IMG/VR virus record: IMGVR_UViG_3300038720_000007
Coordinates: 1 to 20,985 of that record
From: a virus
Length of the DNA stretch: 20,985 nt
Direction: 5' to 3' (one strand)
Shown here: positions 1 to 6,901 of the stretch, piece by piece
How positions within the stretch are numbered: position 1 is the first letter of the stretch
Layout of the letters: each line of letters opens with the position of its first letter
Notes under the pieces: generated by a model
What the model was told of the DNA's origin: nothing
Database searches by the model: none
The model's input: the letters and a program-made list of their open reading frames with translations, nothing else
Program-made: the position numbers and the translations under genes

Positions 1-325
1 AAGTTACCCTGTGGAGACACTAGTAGAGGCTCCTGTAGAGGGCATGAGTAGCTTTTCTACCTAGTAGTTATATCAATGGTAGTGATTGTATCTATGGAGG
101 CTCTAGTAGATCTCCTAGTAGGAGTGCTCAGAGTAATACCTAACAGAGAACTAAGAGTAATACCTAACAGAGAACTAAGAGTACTACTACCTTTAGCTAT
201 ACCTATGGATACTCTACTAGTACTACTAAGAGAAGACTCAGTGCAGTGTTACTTATATTATGTCGGCAATAGTAAGTAGGAAACTGTGAGTACCTTCTTT
301 AAGATGTATCTTTAAGTCCTATCTA
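1..325. other. Non-coding genome-end region with short repeats
   Basis: No convincing gene is present on either strand. The region lies downstream of the last late gene (large terminase), of a terminator and of a phage promoter copy. It contains a perfect tandem 24-base duplication (131-178) and several copies of the 7-mer CTAGTAG (20-26, 61-67, 103-109, 115-121, and inverted at 214-220). In T7 the equivalent place, right of gene 19, holds the phiOR promoter, short repeats flanking the terminal repeat, and the terminal repeat itself. By analogy this stretch probably approaches or includes the terminal redundancy. The exact genome end cannot be set from one copy. Confidence 0.5.
131..178. repeat. 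Two tandem copies of a 24-base unit
   Basis: Bases 131-154 and 155-178 are identical 24-base units, each beginning GAGTAATACC and ending AGAACTAA. A partial third start (GAGTA) follows at 179-183. The unit lies in the non-coding genome-end region. Its role is unknown; it may belong to the short-repeat array that flanks the terminal repeat in T7-like phages, or be a slippage duplication. Confidence 0.9.
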
Positions 326-348
326 TCCTCCAAGACTGTGGGGAAATA
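326..348 (-). promoter_or_regulatory. T7-class phage RNA polymerase promoter, phiOR-like
   Basis: Read on the minus strand, the core CCCCACAGTCTTGGAG (343-328) is identical to the core upstream of the capsid gene. An AT-rich block precedes it. If +1 is the first G of GGAG (base 331), then C-A-C falls at -9 to -7, the invariant CAC of T7, T3, SP6 and K11 promoters, and transcription starts with GG. A further shared element, CTTAAAG, begins about 15 bases downstream. The site points leftward into DNA with no gene, just after the terminase terminator, which is the position of T7 phiOR (a replication-origin promoter). The origin role is inferred from position. Confidence 0.72.
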
Positions 349-351
349 AGC

Positions 352-383
352 AGCCCCCTAGAAATGCCACTCTAGAGGGGGCT
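352..383 (-). terminator. Intrinsic terminator after the large terminase
   Basis: An 8-base-pair perfect GC-rich stem, AGCCCCCT (352-359) with AGGGGGCT (376-383), can extend inward by AGA/TCT with a small bulge. It starts about ten bases past the terminase stop codon. On the minus strand it is followed by a modestly T-rich GCTTATTT. It would end the late transcript and insulate the promoter immediately downstream (326-348). Confidence 0.7.
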
Positions 384-393
384 AATTAAGCTA

Positions 394-2064
394 CTAGAAC
401 CAGGAGCTACTTTTAGGTGAATGACCTAATACTGACTCCTTGAACTTCTGTAGTTGTTTATCTTTTTGTTTCTCTGAATAATCAACAGCAGCTTTCTCTG
501 TGTCTCTCCCCATTTGTTCTACCCAGTAAGCTACAGCACCAGCTAAAGCATCTAACCTATCGTCATGTACCAAAGCTCCTCTCATAGCTGTTAAGCGTGT
601 GAGCTGGTAGAAGAGGCTATAGACAGGCTTCTCGGCTGTATCCAAGTCTTTCTTAATGAGAGCCTTGTTGATTACTAACCTATGTTGGTTCATAACAGGC
701 TCTAAGGTATCGATGATACGCTTCTCTTTCTGTATGGTGGCTCGTTTACCTTCTTCAAGTTTACAAGGGTGAACCTTCCTTAACCAAGGCTTGAAGAGTT
801 CATTAAACATCCCATCACCAAAGTTAGGCTCTGTCAGGACTACGTTAACTGAATGGTTCAAAGCTACTAGAGCTAAAGCTTTGAGAGTTGCATCAGCATA
901 ACCACCTTGGAAGCCTCCGACATCTACGAGGTACAACATACCGTGTAGCATCTTAACGACAGCATAGGATGTTTCATCTGAGCCTCTACCTGAGGGATCA
1001 ATGAAAAGAACTGAACCTGTGTACTCGGTCATCTCTTCAGATTTCCACATAGGGTAATAGTATTTATCACCAGCTAGTCCAACCACAGGGACATCATTAA
1101 CCACGTAGTCATGACCTGTAGACCAAGCTATTTTGACAGGGGCTACACGTGAATCGAGAGGCATGACTATAAGGTCTTCTAATCTAAGTGGAAACTTGTT
1201 CGCATCACTCAGAGAAGTATCTAACATGAACTGCAGGGCGAAGCCTGAGCGACCATAAGAAGCCTCTCGTTCACTTAAATCTTCATGAGTGAAACGTAAA
1301 GGGTCAGTAACAGTTCTAGCTTTAGCGCCGCGAGCCATCTTGTCTTGTATCATTGGGGCTAACTGACCTGAGTATCTTTCCGAGTCATCAGGGATTCGGG
1401 CTGTCCAGATACGCACATCATAGCCACGCTCTGGTAGTTTGTTATATAGAGACATCTCTGTTTGAGGTGTGCCTAGGTAGGTAATCTTCCCATTAGGTTT
1501 AATGATTGCATCAAACTCTTTGACTCGTTCTGCTAGTGAGTCACGCATGGTCTGAGTAATAGAGTTATTCAAAGACTCCACGTCATCCGCAATTATCTCA
1601 TCAGCACGACTACCTGTAAGCTGACCTGTGATACCAACAGCTTTAACTGAAGGTGAGTGTGAGATACCAGCAGGTGCAACATCAAACATTATATTAGAGT
1701 TACGTTGACCTTCTGTTGGTCTTAAGTGCATCAAGATAGGTAGCTCAAAGATTAACCGTTTGGTAAACATTGAGAATTGATCTGAGCGATCTTTAGAAGC
1801 TGACACCACCAAGAAGTTTAAGTTAGGGTTAATGAGTAACCTCCAACAAACATAAGTTGATGTTATCCAAGATTTACCTATACCTCGGAAGGCTTCTATT
1901 ACTTTACGTCTATCACCATGTTGCAAGTAATAAGCGATGTCATATTGTACTTCTGTAGGGTCAGGCTTGGCAGCAGTTATCGCCCCAGCTTCCCACAGAT
2001 ATTCCCAGACAAGATAGAGGAAGTTCCTAAAGTCTTGTAGGGCATGGTCTTTCGGTATGTCCAT
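394..2064 (-). CDS. Terminase large subunit (DNA maturase B, T7 gp19-like)
   Basis: This is the ATP-driven packaging motor and nuclease that cuts concatemers and pumps DNA through the portal. The 556-residue product is close to T7 gp19 in size. The ATPase domain shows a Walker A-type loop, RGIGKSW, at about residues 60-66, and Walker B with catalytic acid at about 155-163 (DEIIADDVE, preceded by the family-typical GSRA). A motif-III-like TYLGTP lies near 195-200. The C-terminal RNase H-like nuclease domain carries its acids in FIDPSG (D356), TEPNFGDG (E412) and HDDRLDA (D501, D502, D505). The ATG start has GGAG about eight bases upstream. It is the last gene of the late operon and is followed by a terminator. 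Confidence 0.96.
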   Translation of the reverse strand: MDIPKDHALQDFRNFLYLVWEYLWEAGAITAAKPDPTEVQYDIAYYLQHGDRRKVIEAFRGIGKSWITSTYVCWRLLINPNLNFLVVSASKDRSDQFSMFTKRLIFELPILMHLRPTEGQRNSNIMFDVAPAGISHSPSVKAVGITGQLTGSRADEIIADDVESLNNSITQTMRDSLAERVKEFDAIIKPNGKITYLGTPQTEMSLYNKLPERGYDVRIWTARIPDDSERYSGQLAPMIQDKMARGAKARTVTDPLRFTHEDLSEREASYGRSGFALQFMLDTSLSDANKFPLRLEDLIVMPLDSRVAPVKIAWSTGHDYVVNDVPVVGLAGDKYYYPMWKSEEMTEYTGSVLFIDPSGRGSDETSYAVVKMLHGMLYLVDVGGFQGGYADATLKALALVALNHSVNVVLTEPNFGDGMFNELFKPWLRKVHPCKLEEGKRATIQKEKRIIDTLEPVMNQHRLVINKALIKKDLDTAEKPVYSLFYQLTRLTAMRGALVHDDRLDALAGAVAYWVEQMGRDTEKAAVDYSEKQKDKQLQKFKESVLGHSPKSSSWF

Positions 2065-2180
2065 CTATACTCCTAGAAGCTCCTGTAAGCTCCACTACGG
2101 GTCTCTCTACTAGTAATACTTACGTATGCACCAGTGGATAGCGTGAGACGTGGTAGTGGGGCTTAGAGCACTTCAATTAG

Positions 2181-2414
2181 TTAATGTGAAAGGTGTGTAT
2201 CTTCATTTGTGAACGGAAGACGGTCTTTAAGAGCACCTTCAATTTGGGATAGGGCGTTGTCAGCAGTTGCTACCGCTTCAATACCGTTATCTGATAAGAA
2301 CTTAATTGCTTGAGCAAAGTCAGAGGCTTTAGCTTCCCCTGTCTCGATACGAGCTAAGAGTTCTTTCCCTACTATTTCGTGTAGTTGTTCTAATAGAGCA
2401 TTGGATGCTGCCAC
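2181..2414 (-). CDS. Terminase small subunit (DNA maturase A, T7 gp18-like)
   Basis: This 77-residue mostly helical protein contains LLEQLHEIVGKELL near the N-terminus and a DFAQAIKFLSDNGIEA segment (about residues 32-47), a pattern I associate with small terminases of marine T7-like phages. It should recognise concatemer DNA and recruit the large subunit. The start is GTG (2414-2412), supported by AAAGGAG just upstream. It sits directly before the large terminase, as in T7. The 116 bases between the two terminase genes hold no spanin-like ORF, unlike T7, where gene 18.5 lies there. Function rests on position and weak family pattern. Confidence 0.82.
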   Translation of the reverse strand: MAASNALLEQLHEIVGKELLARIETGEAKASDFAQAIKFLSDNGIEAVATADNALSQIEGALKDRLPFTNEDTHLSH

Positions 2415-2426
2415 TATTTAACTCCT

Positions 2427-2786
2427 TTAAGTTGCTGGAGGGATAGGAATACCCAACCAGTTTAGAACACCCGCTAATAAGCCGAATCCTGCTAACCATT
2501 TAACGAGTCTCCCGAGAGAAGAGCCGACCTTAACTACACCTTCAGCTGCACTCCAAGCCTCAACGAGTCCTTGTGTGCTTTCAGCTAATGCGTGGATAGC
2601 TGCGGTGTTCGCGTTTTGAGCACTCACCGTTAAGATACGACTCTCTATTGCGGCTTTCTCATGCTTCTCAAAATCCTCTTTATGCGCTCTAAAGTCTGCC
2701 TTAAGTCCTCTAAGGTTAGCGTGGAGGTCAGCATGAATCTTCGCTATATCTACCTTAAGGTCTTCACACTCTGCTGGTGTGGTCAT
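2427..2786 (-). CDS. Coiled-coil protein with one C-terminal TM segment, candidate holin
   Basis: The 119-residue protein has a charged helical N-terminal half (about 5-55, many Lys/Glu/His, likely coiled coil) and one hydrophobic segment near the C-terminus (about 94-113, LVKWLAGFGLLAGVLNWLG). It ends in a short Pro-rich tail. The layout recalls XhlA-type lysis-associated proteins. The gene occupies the T7 gene 17.5 (holin) position, just before the small terminase. Its ATG has AAGGAA upstream and overlaps the end of the second desaturase gene by 23 bases, so the two are probably translationally linked. The holin role is inferred from topology and synteny; no diagnostic holin motif is visible. 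Confidence 0.6.
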   Translation of the reverse strand: MTTPAECEDLKVDIAKIHADLHANLRGLKADFRAHKEDFEKHEKAAIESRILTVSAQNANTAAIHALAESTQGLVEAWSAAEGVVKVGSSLGRLVKWLAGFGLLAGVLNWLGIPIPPAT

Positions 2787-3543
2787 TTTTCGTATTCCTT
2801 CTGATTAATTTAATTAGCCAAGCATTAGGGTCAAGCTCCCACCACTTCTCTTGGTTAGACCACGCTCTTGGGTTGTGATGGTGGTTGTTATGCCAGCCCT
2901 CACCCAACGTGATTAAACTAGCTACCCAACTGTTGCGAGCCTCGTCAATACCTAAGTCATGTGTTTTATAGCCCTGCCTATGTGCAATCACAATAATAGC
3001 GCTAGAACTATGTAAACAAAGACAAGCAGGGATACAGTAGGCAAAGATGATTAGCATAGGATCTATCACAGCAAGCGCCACGCAATACACCAAGATGATC
3101 TCGAAGTAGTACTTATGCAACCTCTTTTGGAATTTGTCCTTTCTAATATCTTTACTTAAGTTTAAGTCTAAGTGTGTGATATTCCAGAAACCAAACCACG
3201 CCCTGAAGTTGCCCAGCAGATAGGGGCTATGAGGGTCAGCCGCTGTCTCGGTGGTCTTATGGTGCATCCGATGTAGAGTCACCCAAGCTAAAGGGCTTCC
3301 TACTGAAGTGATAACACCAATAACACTGAGTACTTTTTCTACAATAGGGTAGGTACTGAAGCTCCTATGTGCCAAGAGCCTGTGGTAGCCTATATTGATA
3401 CCTAAAACACCTAGACCCCAATAACTTAGCAACCCAACGAGAGCGTAACTGTACGCCCCCGTCATCACGACATAAGCGATACCCACTGCGAACAGTAAAT
3501 GATTAACAACCTGAAGCGCCCTTACTTTTATATTATGGGACAC
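2764..3543 (-). CDS. Membrane fatty-acid desaturase, canonical histidine boxes
   Basis: This is a di-iron, oxygen-dependent acyl desaturase of the membrane delta-9 (stearoyl-CoA desaturase/bacterial DesA-like) family. All three histidine boxes are present in 259 residues: HRLLAH at 54-59, HRMHH at 91-95 and HNNHH at 218-222, the last within GEGWHNNHHHNP. The extra conserved His of the family is at 188 (IAHRQGY). A C-terminal WWELDPNAWLIK (about 234-245) matches the typical tail of bacterial family members. Hydrophobic segments near 12-52, 70-90 and 147-185 fit a four-helix membrane enzyme. Electrons and oxygen would come from the host. The gene overlaps the preceding desaturase by 11 bases. 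Substrate and regiochemistry cannot be read from the sequence. Confidence 0.93.
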   Translation of the reverse strand: MSHNIKVRALQVVNHLLFAVGIAYVVMTGAYSYALVGLLSYWGLGVLGINIGYHRLLAHRSFSTYPIVEKVLSVIGVITSVGSPLAWVTLHRMHHKTTETAADPHSPYLLGNFRAWFGFWNITHLDLNLSKDIRKDKFQKRLHKYYFEIILVYCVALAVIDPMLIIFAYCIPACLCLHSSSAIIVIAHRQGYKTHDLGIDEARNSWVASLITLGEGWHNNHHHNPRAWSNQEKWWELDPNAWLIKLIRRNTKNDHTSRV

Positions 3544-4276
3544 TCTGTTCCTCCTTCTTAAAGATATAGGTGATTAAATACCCTGACACATCAAACAGCC
3601 CCGTAATAACTTGTCTAGGTCTATAATGATGTGTGTTCTGGTAGCTCTCACCAAAAGTGAATAGGTTCAGGAAATGGCAGTCCATACTTTTATCATCAGT
3701 AGGGTGTACTTGCTTGCCAATCATATGTCCAAACACACCTGTCATCTGGAGACTAAAGAAGGCCATAGCTGCAGGAACTGCCCACACCCACATGACTAAC
3801 TCAGGGTTGATTAAAGCTAAAGCCACAACATATCCTGCAATAACTTTAAAGTAGTTATCATGCAACCATTTGTGGTTCTTATCTCTAATCAAGTCCTTTA
3901 CCGTCATTGGAAGTATAGGTGAAGGCCATGGCCCTAGAACCCACGCTTTAAGGAACCCATTGTGTGGGTAATAAGGATCTGAACCTTCAACATCTGACTT
4001 ACTATGATGCTGCCTATGTTGACCCACCCAACTGATGGAGCTGCCTACACTGGCAAGCGTCCCCGCTATAAGAAGAAACCACCACCAGAATCTATTGGTC
4101 TTGTAAGACCTGTGTGCAAACAGTCTATGAAAACCAGCTGACAGCCCTACATTGACAACTACCCAAACAGCGAGGGCTGTAAACAACCCCCACCACGAGA
4201 AGAAGAAGAGTATCCCTGTAATACCGATTAGGTTTGTTAGGAATAGCATCGTCTTTACTTTGCGGAAGTAGCTCAC
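3533..4276 (-). CDS. Membrane fatty-acid desaturase paralogue with QxxHH third box
   Basis: This second, diverged member of the same family has 247 residues. Box 1 is HRLFAH (50-55), box 2 is HRQHH (87-91), and the extra family His is H184 (FGHMIG). Box 3 reads QNTHH (213-217) inside GESYQNTHHYRP, so Gln replaces the first His of the usual HxxHH. Gln at this place is known in front-end desaturases, so activity is possible, but regiochemistry may differ or the enzyme may be impaired. Hydrophobic stretches lie near 10-48, 62-82 and 145-183. The start is GTG at 4276, abutting the upstream stop codon; an in-frame ATG at 4249 (residue 10) is an alternative. The C-terminal WWE motif of its neighbour is absent. 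Confidence 0.9.
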   Translation of the reverse strand: MSYFRKVKTMLFLTNLIGITGILFFFSWWGLFTALAVWVVVNVGLSAGFHRLFAHRSYKTNRFWWWFLLIAGTLASVGSSISWVGQHRQHHSKSDVEGSDPYYPHNGFLKAWVLGPWPSPILPMTVKDLIRDKNHKWLHDNYFKVIAGYVVALALINPELVMWVWAVPAAMAFFSLQMTGVFGHMIGKQVHPTDDKSMDCHFLNLFTFGESYQNTHHYRPRQVITGLFDVSGYLITYIFKKEEQSVP

Positions 4277-4810
4277 CTAAGGACTCAACGTAGAGAACGT
4301 AGCGAATATAGCGGGGGTTGTCCCTGCCTGAACCGTTACAGTATCGACAGTCTCAAAGTGAATAACACTGTGCTTTTCATAAGTGATCCAATTTACAGTA
4401 ATACCATCCTCCGCTAGGAATAAACGCTTACCCATAACTCCAGTAAGGGTTTGGCTCTCATTAGGGGATAGCTGGGTTACTTCACCCTCCACCTCACCAC
4501 TGATGCAATAGTATTGCCCAGCTGCGGTTGCAACCATATTGATTGTCCGCTCACCTTCCGCAGTTAAAGGCTCGGTTTCACCTAATGGTGGCACTAAGAT
4601 TTTACCTTCCTCACGGCTCTGTTCTACCCTTAAGTCCATATTAGCGTCATAAGCATTTATAGCGCCTGAAGTTAAGAAGGTCACACCCCCCGTGGTAGTC
4701 TGGTCTATAGTAGTTGTCGTAAACATGTCACCTAACTTAAAGTCAGCCTTGATAACATTAAAGCCGTTCTCTTTGTTAGTGACTACTGTTTTAAATTTCC
4801 AGTTAGCCAT
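4277..4810 (-). CDS. Unknown protein of the tail-adhesin cluster
   Basis: I do not recognise this 177-residue protein. It is soluble-looking, with no signal peptide or membrane segment. It is rich in Thr, Val and Gly with alternating hydrophobic residues, suggesting mostly beta structure (for example TTTTIDQTTTGGVTFL near residues 32-47 and a Thr/Val-rich C-terminus). Its start shares a TAATG stop/start junction with the 89-residue gene upstream, and its stop abuts the GTG of the first desaturase. The position right after fibre and adhesin genes suggests an accessory tail or chaperone role, but this is a guess from context. Confidence 0.7.
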   Translation of the reverse strand: MANWKFKTVVTNKENGFNVIKADFKLGDMFTTTTIDQTTTGGVTFLTSGAINAYDANMDLRVEQSREEGKILVPPLGETEPLTAEGERTINMVATAAGQYYCISGEVEGEVTQLSPNESQTLTGVMGKRLFLAEDGITVNWITYEKHSVIHFETVDTVTVQAGTTPAIFATFSTLSP

Positions 4811-5079
4811 TACAAGACCACCTCACTTTGCCCTACATCACTCTGCTCCTCTGTAACTGCACCAGTAGCGCCCACCGAAGGGATGCTCAAGGTCTTTTCG
4901 ACCTCCACCCAGAGAGCTACTGGGGAATACTCCTTTATAACGGACTCAAGCTCTTGACCTTCAAAGGGTATTGGCATACTAGCTAAGACATCCTCACGCT
5001 CTGGCGAAGTATATTCAACCAGCATAGTCCTTGATTCTTCATCAACTTCTATAATTTTATATTCATATGTTATTTGCAT
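4810..5079 (-). CDS. Unknown small acidic protein of the tail-adhesin cluster
   Basis: This 89-residue product is strongly acidic and begins MQITYEYKIIEVDEESRTML, with beta-like alternation in the first half and a Ser/Gly/Val-rich C-terminal tail. No membrane segment or known motif is seen. The ATG has TAGGAAA about six bases upstream, formed in part by the stop codon of the preceding glycine-rich gene. The gene ends in a TAATG overlap with the next gene, so these two unknown proteins are likely made together. A fibre accessory or assembly protein is possible; I cannot support a specific function. Confidence 0.7.
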   Translation of the reverse strand: MQITYEYKIIEVDEESRTMLVEYTSPEREDVLASMPIPFEGQELESVIKEYSPVALWVEVEKTLSIPSVGATGAVTEEQSDVGQSEVVL

Positions 5080-5088
5080 TTTAATTTC

Positions 5089-5841
5089 CTATACGATTGT
5101 GCCTAAGCGGCTACCTGTAGCTATCCAAGTTATATTAGAGTCTCCATTTACAGCCTGTCCCGCAGCACCACTAGCACCAACAACACCAGCAGCACCTACG
5201 TCACCACCGCGTCCCCCTGCGTACAGACCCTGATTTTGCGTACCCCCAGCACCATAAGCGGCCAGTGTTCCTACACCACCATTAGCACCACCATTACCTC
5301 CTAAACCTGCTACAGAGTCGATGTTGCCTGAGCGACCGCCACCACCACCACCGAAGGCAGCTGATTTGTTAGCATTACCACCACAACCACCACCGCCACC
5401 CCCAGACCAAATGTTTCCTACGTTGTTAACAGAAGCGGGTACTGTCACCCTTAAGGCTCGACCTCCCGCACCACCTGCTTGACCTAACCCTGCACCAGTA
5501 GCAGCATTAGCACCCGCACCACCACGACCTCGTATATGTCCGTTGTTAATAAGGGTTACACCCTCAGGGAAAGAACCATCTATAGTCATAGCTGCTGTGC
5601 TATTACCAGCAGTATTACCTGAGATAACAACACCAGCGTTAATCGTACAAATTAAGAGAGAGCTTCCACCCCAACCCTCAGCTAACGCTAATGTGCGTAA
5701 GTTTGCGTTTGTCGTGTTTGTTGTGATGTTAAAAGTAAAGATGTTTTCATAAACAAGGTTAGCCCCTGCATAGACTTTTGCTATCTCAGTGCTTCCAAGA
5801 TATACGGTAGAGTTTTCTATTGCGCCTTTGAAGATGCCCAT
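5089..5841 (-). CDS. Glycine-rich tail protein, probable receptor-binding tip adhesin
   Basis: This 250-residue protein starts with a common phage-tail motif (VYLGSTEIAKVYAGANLVY, about 13-31). A Thr/Asn-rich beta region follows, then long glycine-rich blocks (about 104-128, 146-155, 163-172, 179-191, 197-230) and a conserved-looking end, ITWIATGSRLGTI (237-249). Alternating Gly blocks resemble the polyglycine-II sandwich of gp38-type adhesins (T4-like phage S16) and other glycine-rich tail tips. The gene follows the fibre gene through a TAATG overlap, which fits a protein that caps or extends the fibre and contacts the receptor. Assignment is from motif memory and context. Confidence 0.78.
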   Translation of the reverse strand: MGIFKGAIENSTVYLGSTEIAKVYAGANLVYENIFTFNITTNTTNANLRTLALAEGWGGSSLLICTINAGVVISGNTAGNSTAAMTIDGSFPEGVTLINNGHIRGRGGAGANAATGAGLGQAGGAGGRALRVTVPASVNNVGNIWSGGGGGGCGGNANKSAAFGGGGGGRSGNIDSVAGLGGNGGANGGVGTLAAYGAGGTQNQGLYAGGRGGDVGAAGVVGASGAAGQAVNGDSNITWIATGSRLGTIV

Positions 5842-6884
5842 TACTGGATGAAGTACAAGGTGGTAGATACAGGAGTCAAGGCATCATAAGCCACCTGTGT
5901 CCCTGTCCATAAATCAAGTATGCCACTTGCCGAGAAAACTGTAGTTGCATCATAAGCCTGTACAGATAGACCAATGTCTGCATCTTTAAGACCAGTAGTA
6001 TCCCAAGAGGGACTTGTACCATTCGTTGTTAGGACACCACCACCGAGGTCAGTTTGGGTGGGGAGAGCTTCCACTGAGGAGGCAGCTGCTACTGCGTTAA
6101 CCTCACTGGCAGCGGCAGCAACAGCACTCAGGTTTGCAGCGGTTGCATTTGCCGCCGTAGTAGTGGCATCGTTACCTGTAGTTACAACACTTGCAGCAGT
6201 AACCGAGGCGTTAGTGTTTGTTGTCACTACAGCTGCGTTAGTGATAACTACATTTGCGTTAGTGGTCGCTGCATCTGCATTAGTTATCACAAGATCACCC
6301 GCAGTAGAGTCAGCGTCTGCCGCAGCGTTTTGCTCACTTACTAAAGCAGCAGCAGCACTTGTAGCAGCCTCTCCCTGAGAAGCGGCTGAAGCTACAGCAG
6401 AAGTAGCGGCATCACCTGCACTTACTAAAGCTTGAGCAGCTGTTGCAGTTTGGCTAGTCTCTGCCCAATTCTTAGTGACCAAGTCGGTAGGAGAGGTGGG
6501 TTCTAAAAAGTTAGTAGCTTTTCTACCTTGTCCGTCCCACGAATCACCCAGAGGTGCTATTGATTCGCCAGCCCTATCATTAGCTTCTTGAGCAATATAC
6601 ATTACCTGAATAGCTGATAAGTCTAGGTTAGCCTCACTGAGGACACTACCATCTTGAAAATCAACTAAGCGGTTAATCTTCTCGGTGTCCCTATAGATCC
6701 GAACTAATGTTTCTAAAGCAGGGATAGTAGTGACCGTGACGGTGTTGTCACTAAGGAATGTATAAGGAACATCCACGGTGTCTACAGAGACCTTGATGTC
6801 TGCACTTGCGATGTATGGAAAGCTAAACGTGTAGTTAGCCTCTTCCGAAGAGACCTGTACATATTCAATATATGATAAAGGCAT
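5841..6884 (-). CDS. Tail fibre protein (T7 gp17 N-terminal type)
   Basis: Residues 1 to about 140 match the T7 gp17 tail-attachment domain (YTFSFPYIA, VRIYRDTEKINRLVDFQDGS, SEANLDLSAIQVMYIAQEAND). An Ala/Thr/Val/Asn-rich repetitive stalk follows (about 150-275), probably a trimeric coiled coil. The C-terminus carries the widespread tail motif WTGTQVAYDALTP...TLYFIQ (about 326-347). At 347 residues it is much shorter than T7 gp17 (about 550), with no large receptor-binding domain; that role is probably taken by the coupled glycine-rich gene downstream. The ATG is preceded by AGGAGAAA, a strong ribosome site, and the gene follows a hairpin at the end of the gp16-like gene. Confidence 0.93.
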   Translation of the reverse strand: MPLSYIEYVQVSSEEANYTFSFPYIASADIKVSVDTVDVPYTFLSDNTVTVTTIPALETLVRIYRDTEKINRLVDFQDGSVLSEANLDLSAIQVMYIAQEANDRAGESIAPLGDSWDGQGRKATNFLEPTSPTDLVTKNWAETSQTATAAQALVSAGDAATSAVASAASQGEAATSAAAALVSEQNAAADADSTAGDLVITNADAATTNANVVITNAAVVTTNTNASVTAASVVTTGNDATTTAANATAANLSAVAAAASEVNAVAAASSVEALPTQTDLGGGVLTTNGTSPSWDTTGLKDADIGLSVQAYDATTVFSASGILDLWTGTQVAYDALTPVSTTLYFIQ

Positions 6885-6901
6885 TGTTTCTCCTATTGTT
6901 T

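Noticed and set aside
76-279. 67-codon plus-strand ORF carrying the repeat as a doubled 8-residue unit
   Set aside because: It lacks a ribosome site, is on the opposite strand to every other gene, and its composition follows from the short DNA repeats. It is best explained as an open frame in repeat DNA.
2125-2160. Partial promoter match (CCCCAC on the minus strand) between the terminase genes
   Set aside because: Only the -12 to -7 block agrees; the following bases and the initiating GG do not. It was not called a promoter.
2065-2180. Possible spanin gene between small and large terminase, as in T7 18.5
   Set aside because: No open frame of useful length or signal/lipobox sequence is present in these 116 bases on the minus strand.
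5974-6378. 134-codon plus-strand ORF opposite the tail fibre stalk
   Set aside because: It is antisense to the Ala/Thr-rich coding region, where GC-rich repeated codons keep the reverse frame open. The fibre gene on the other strand is convincing.
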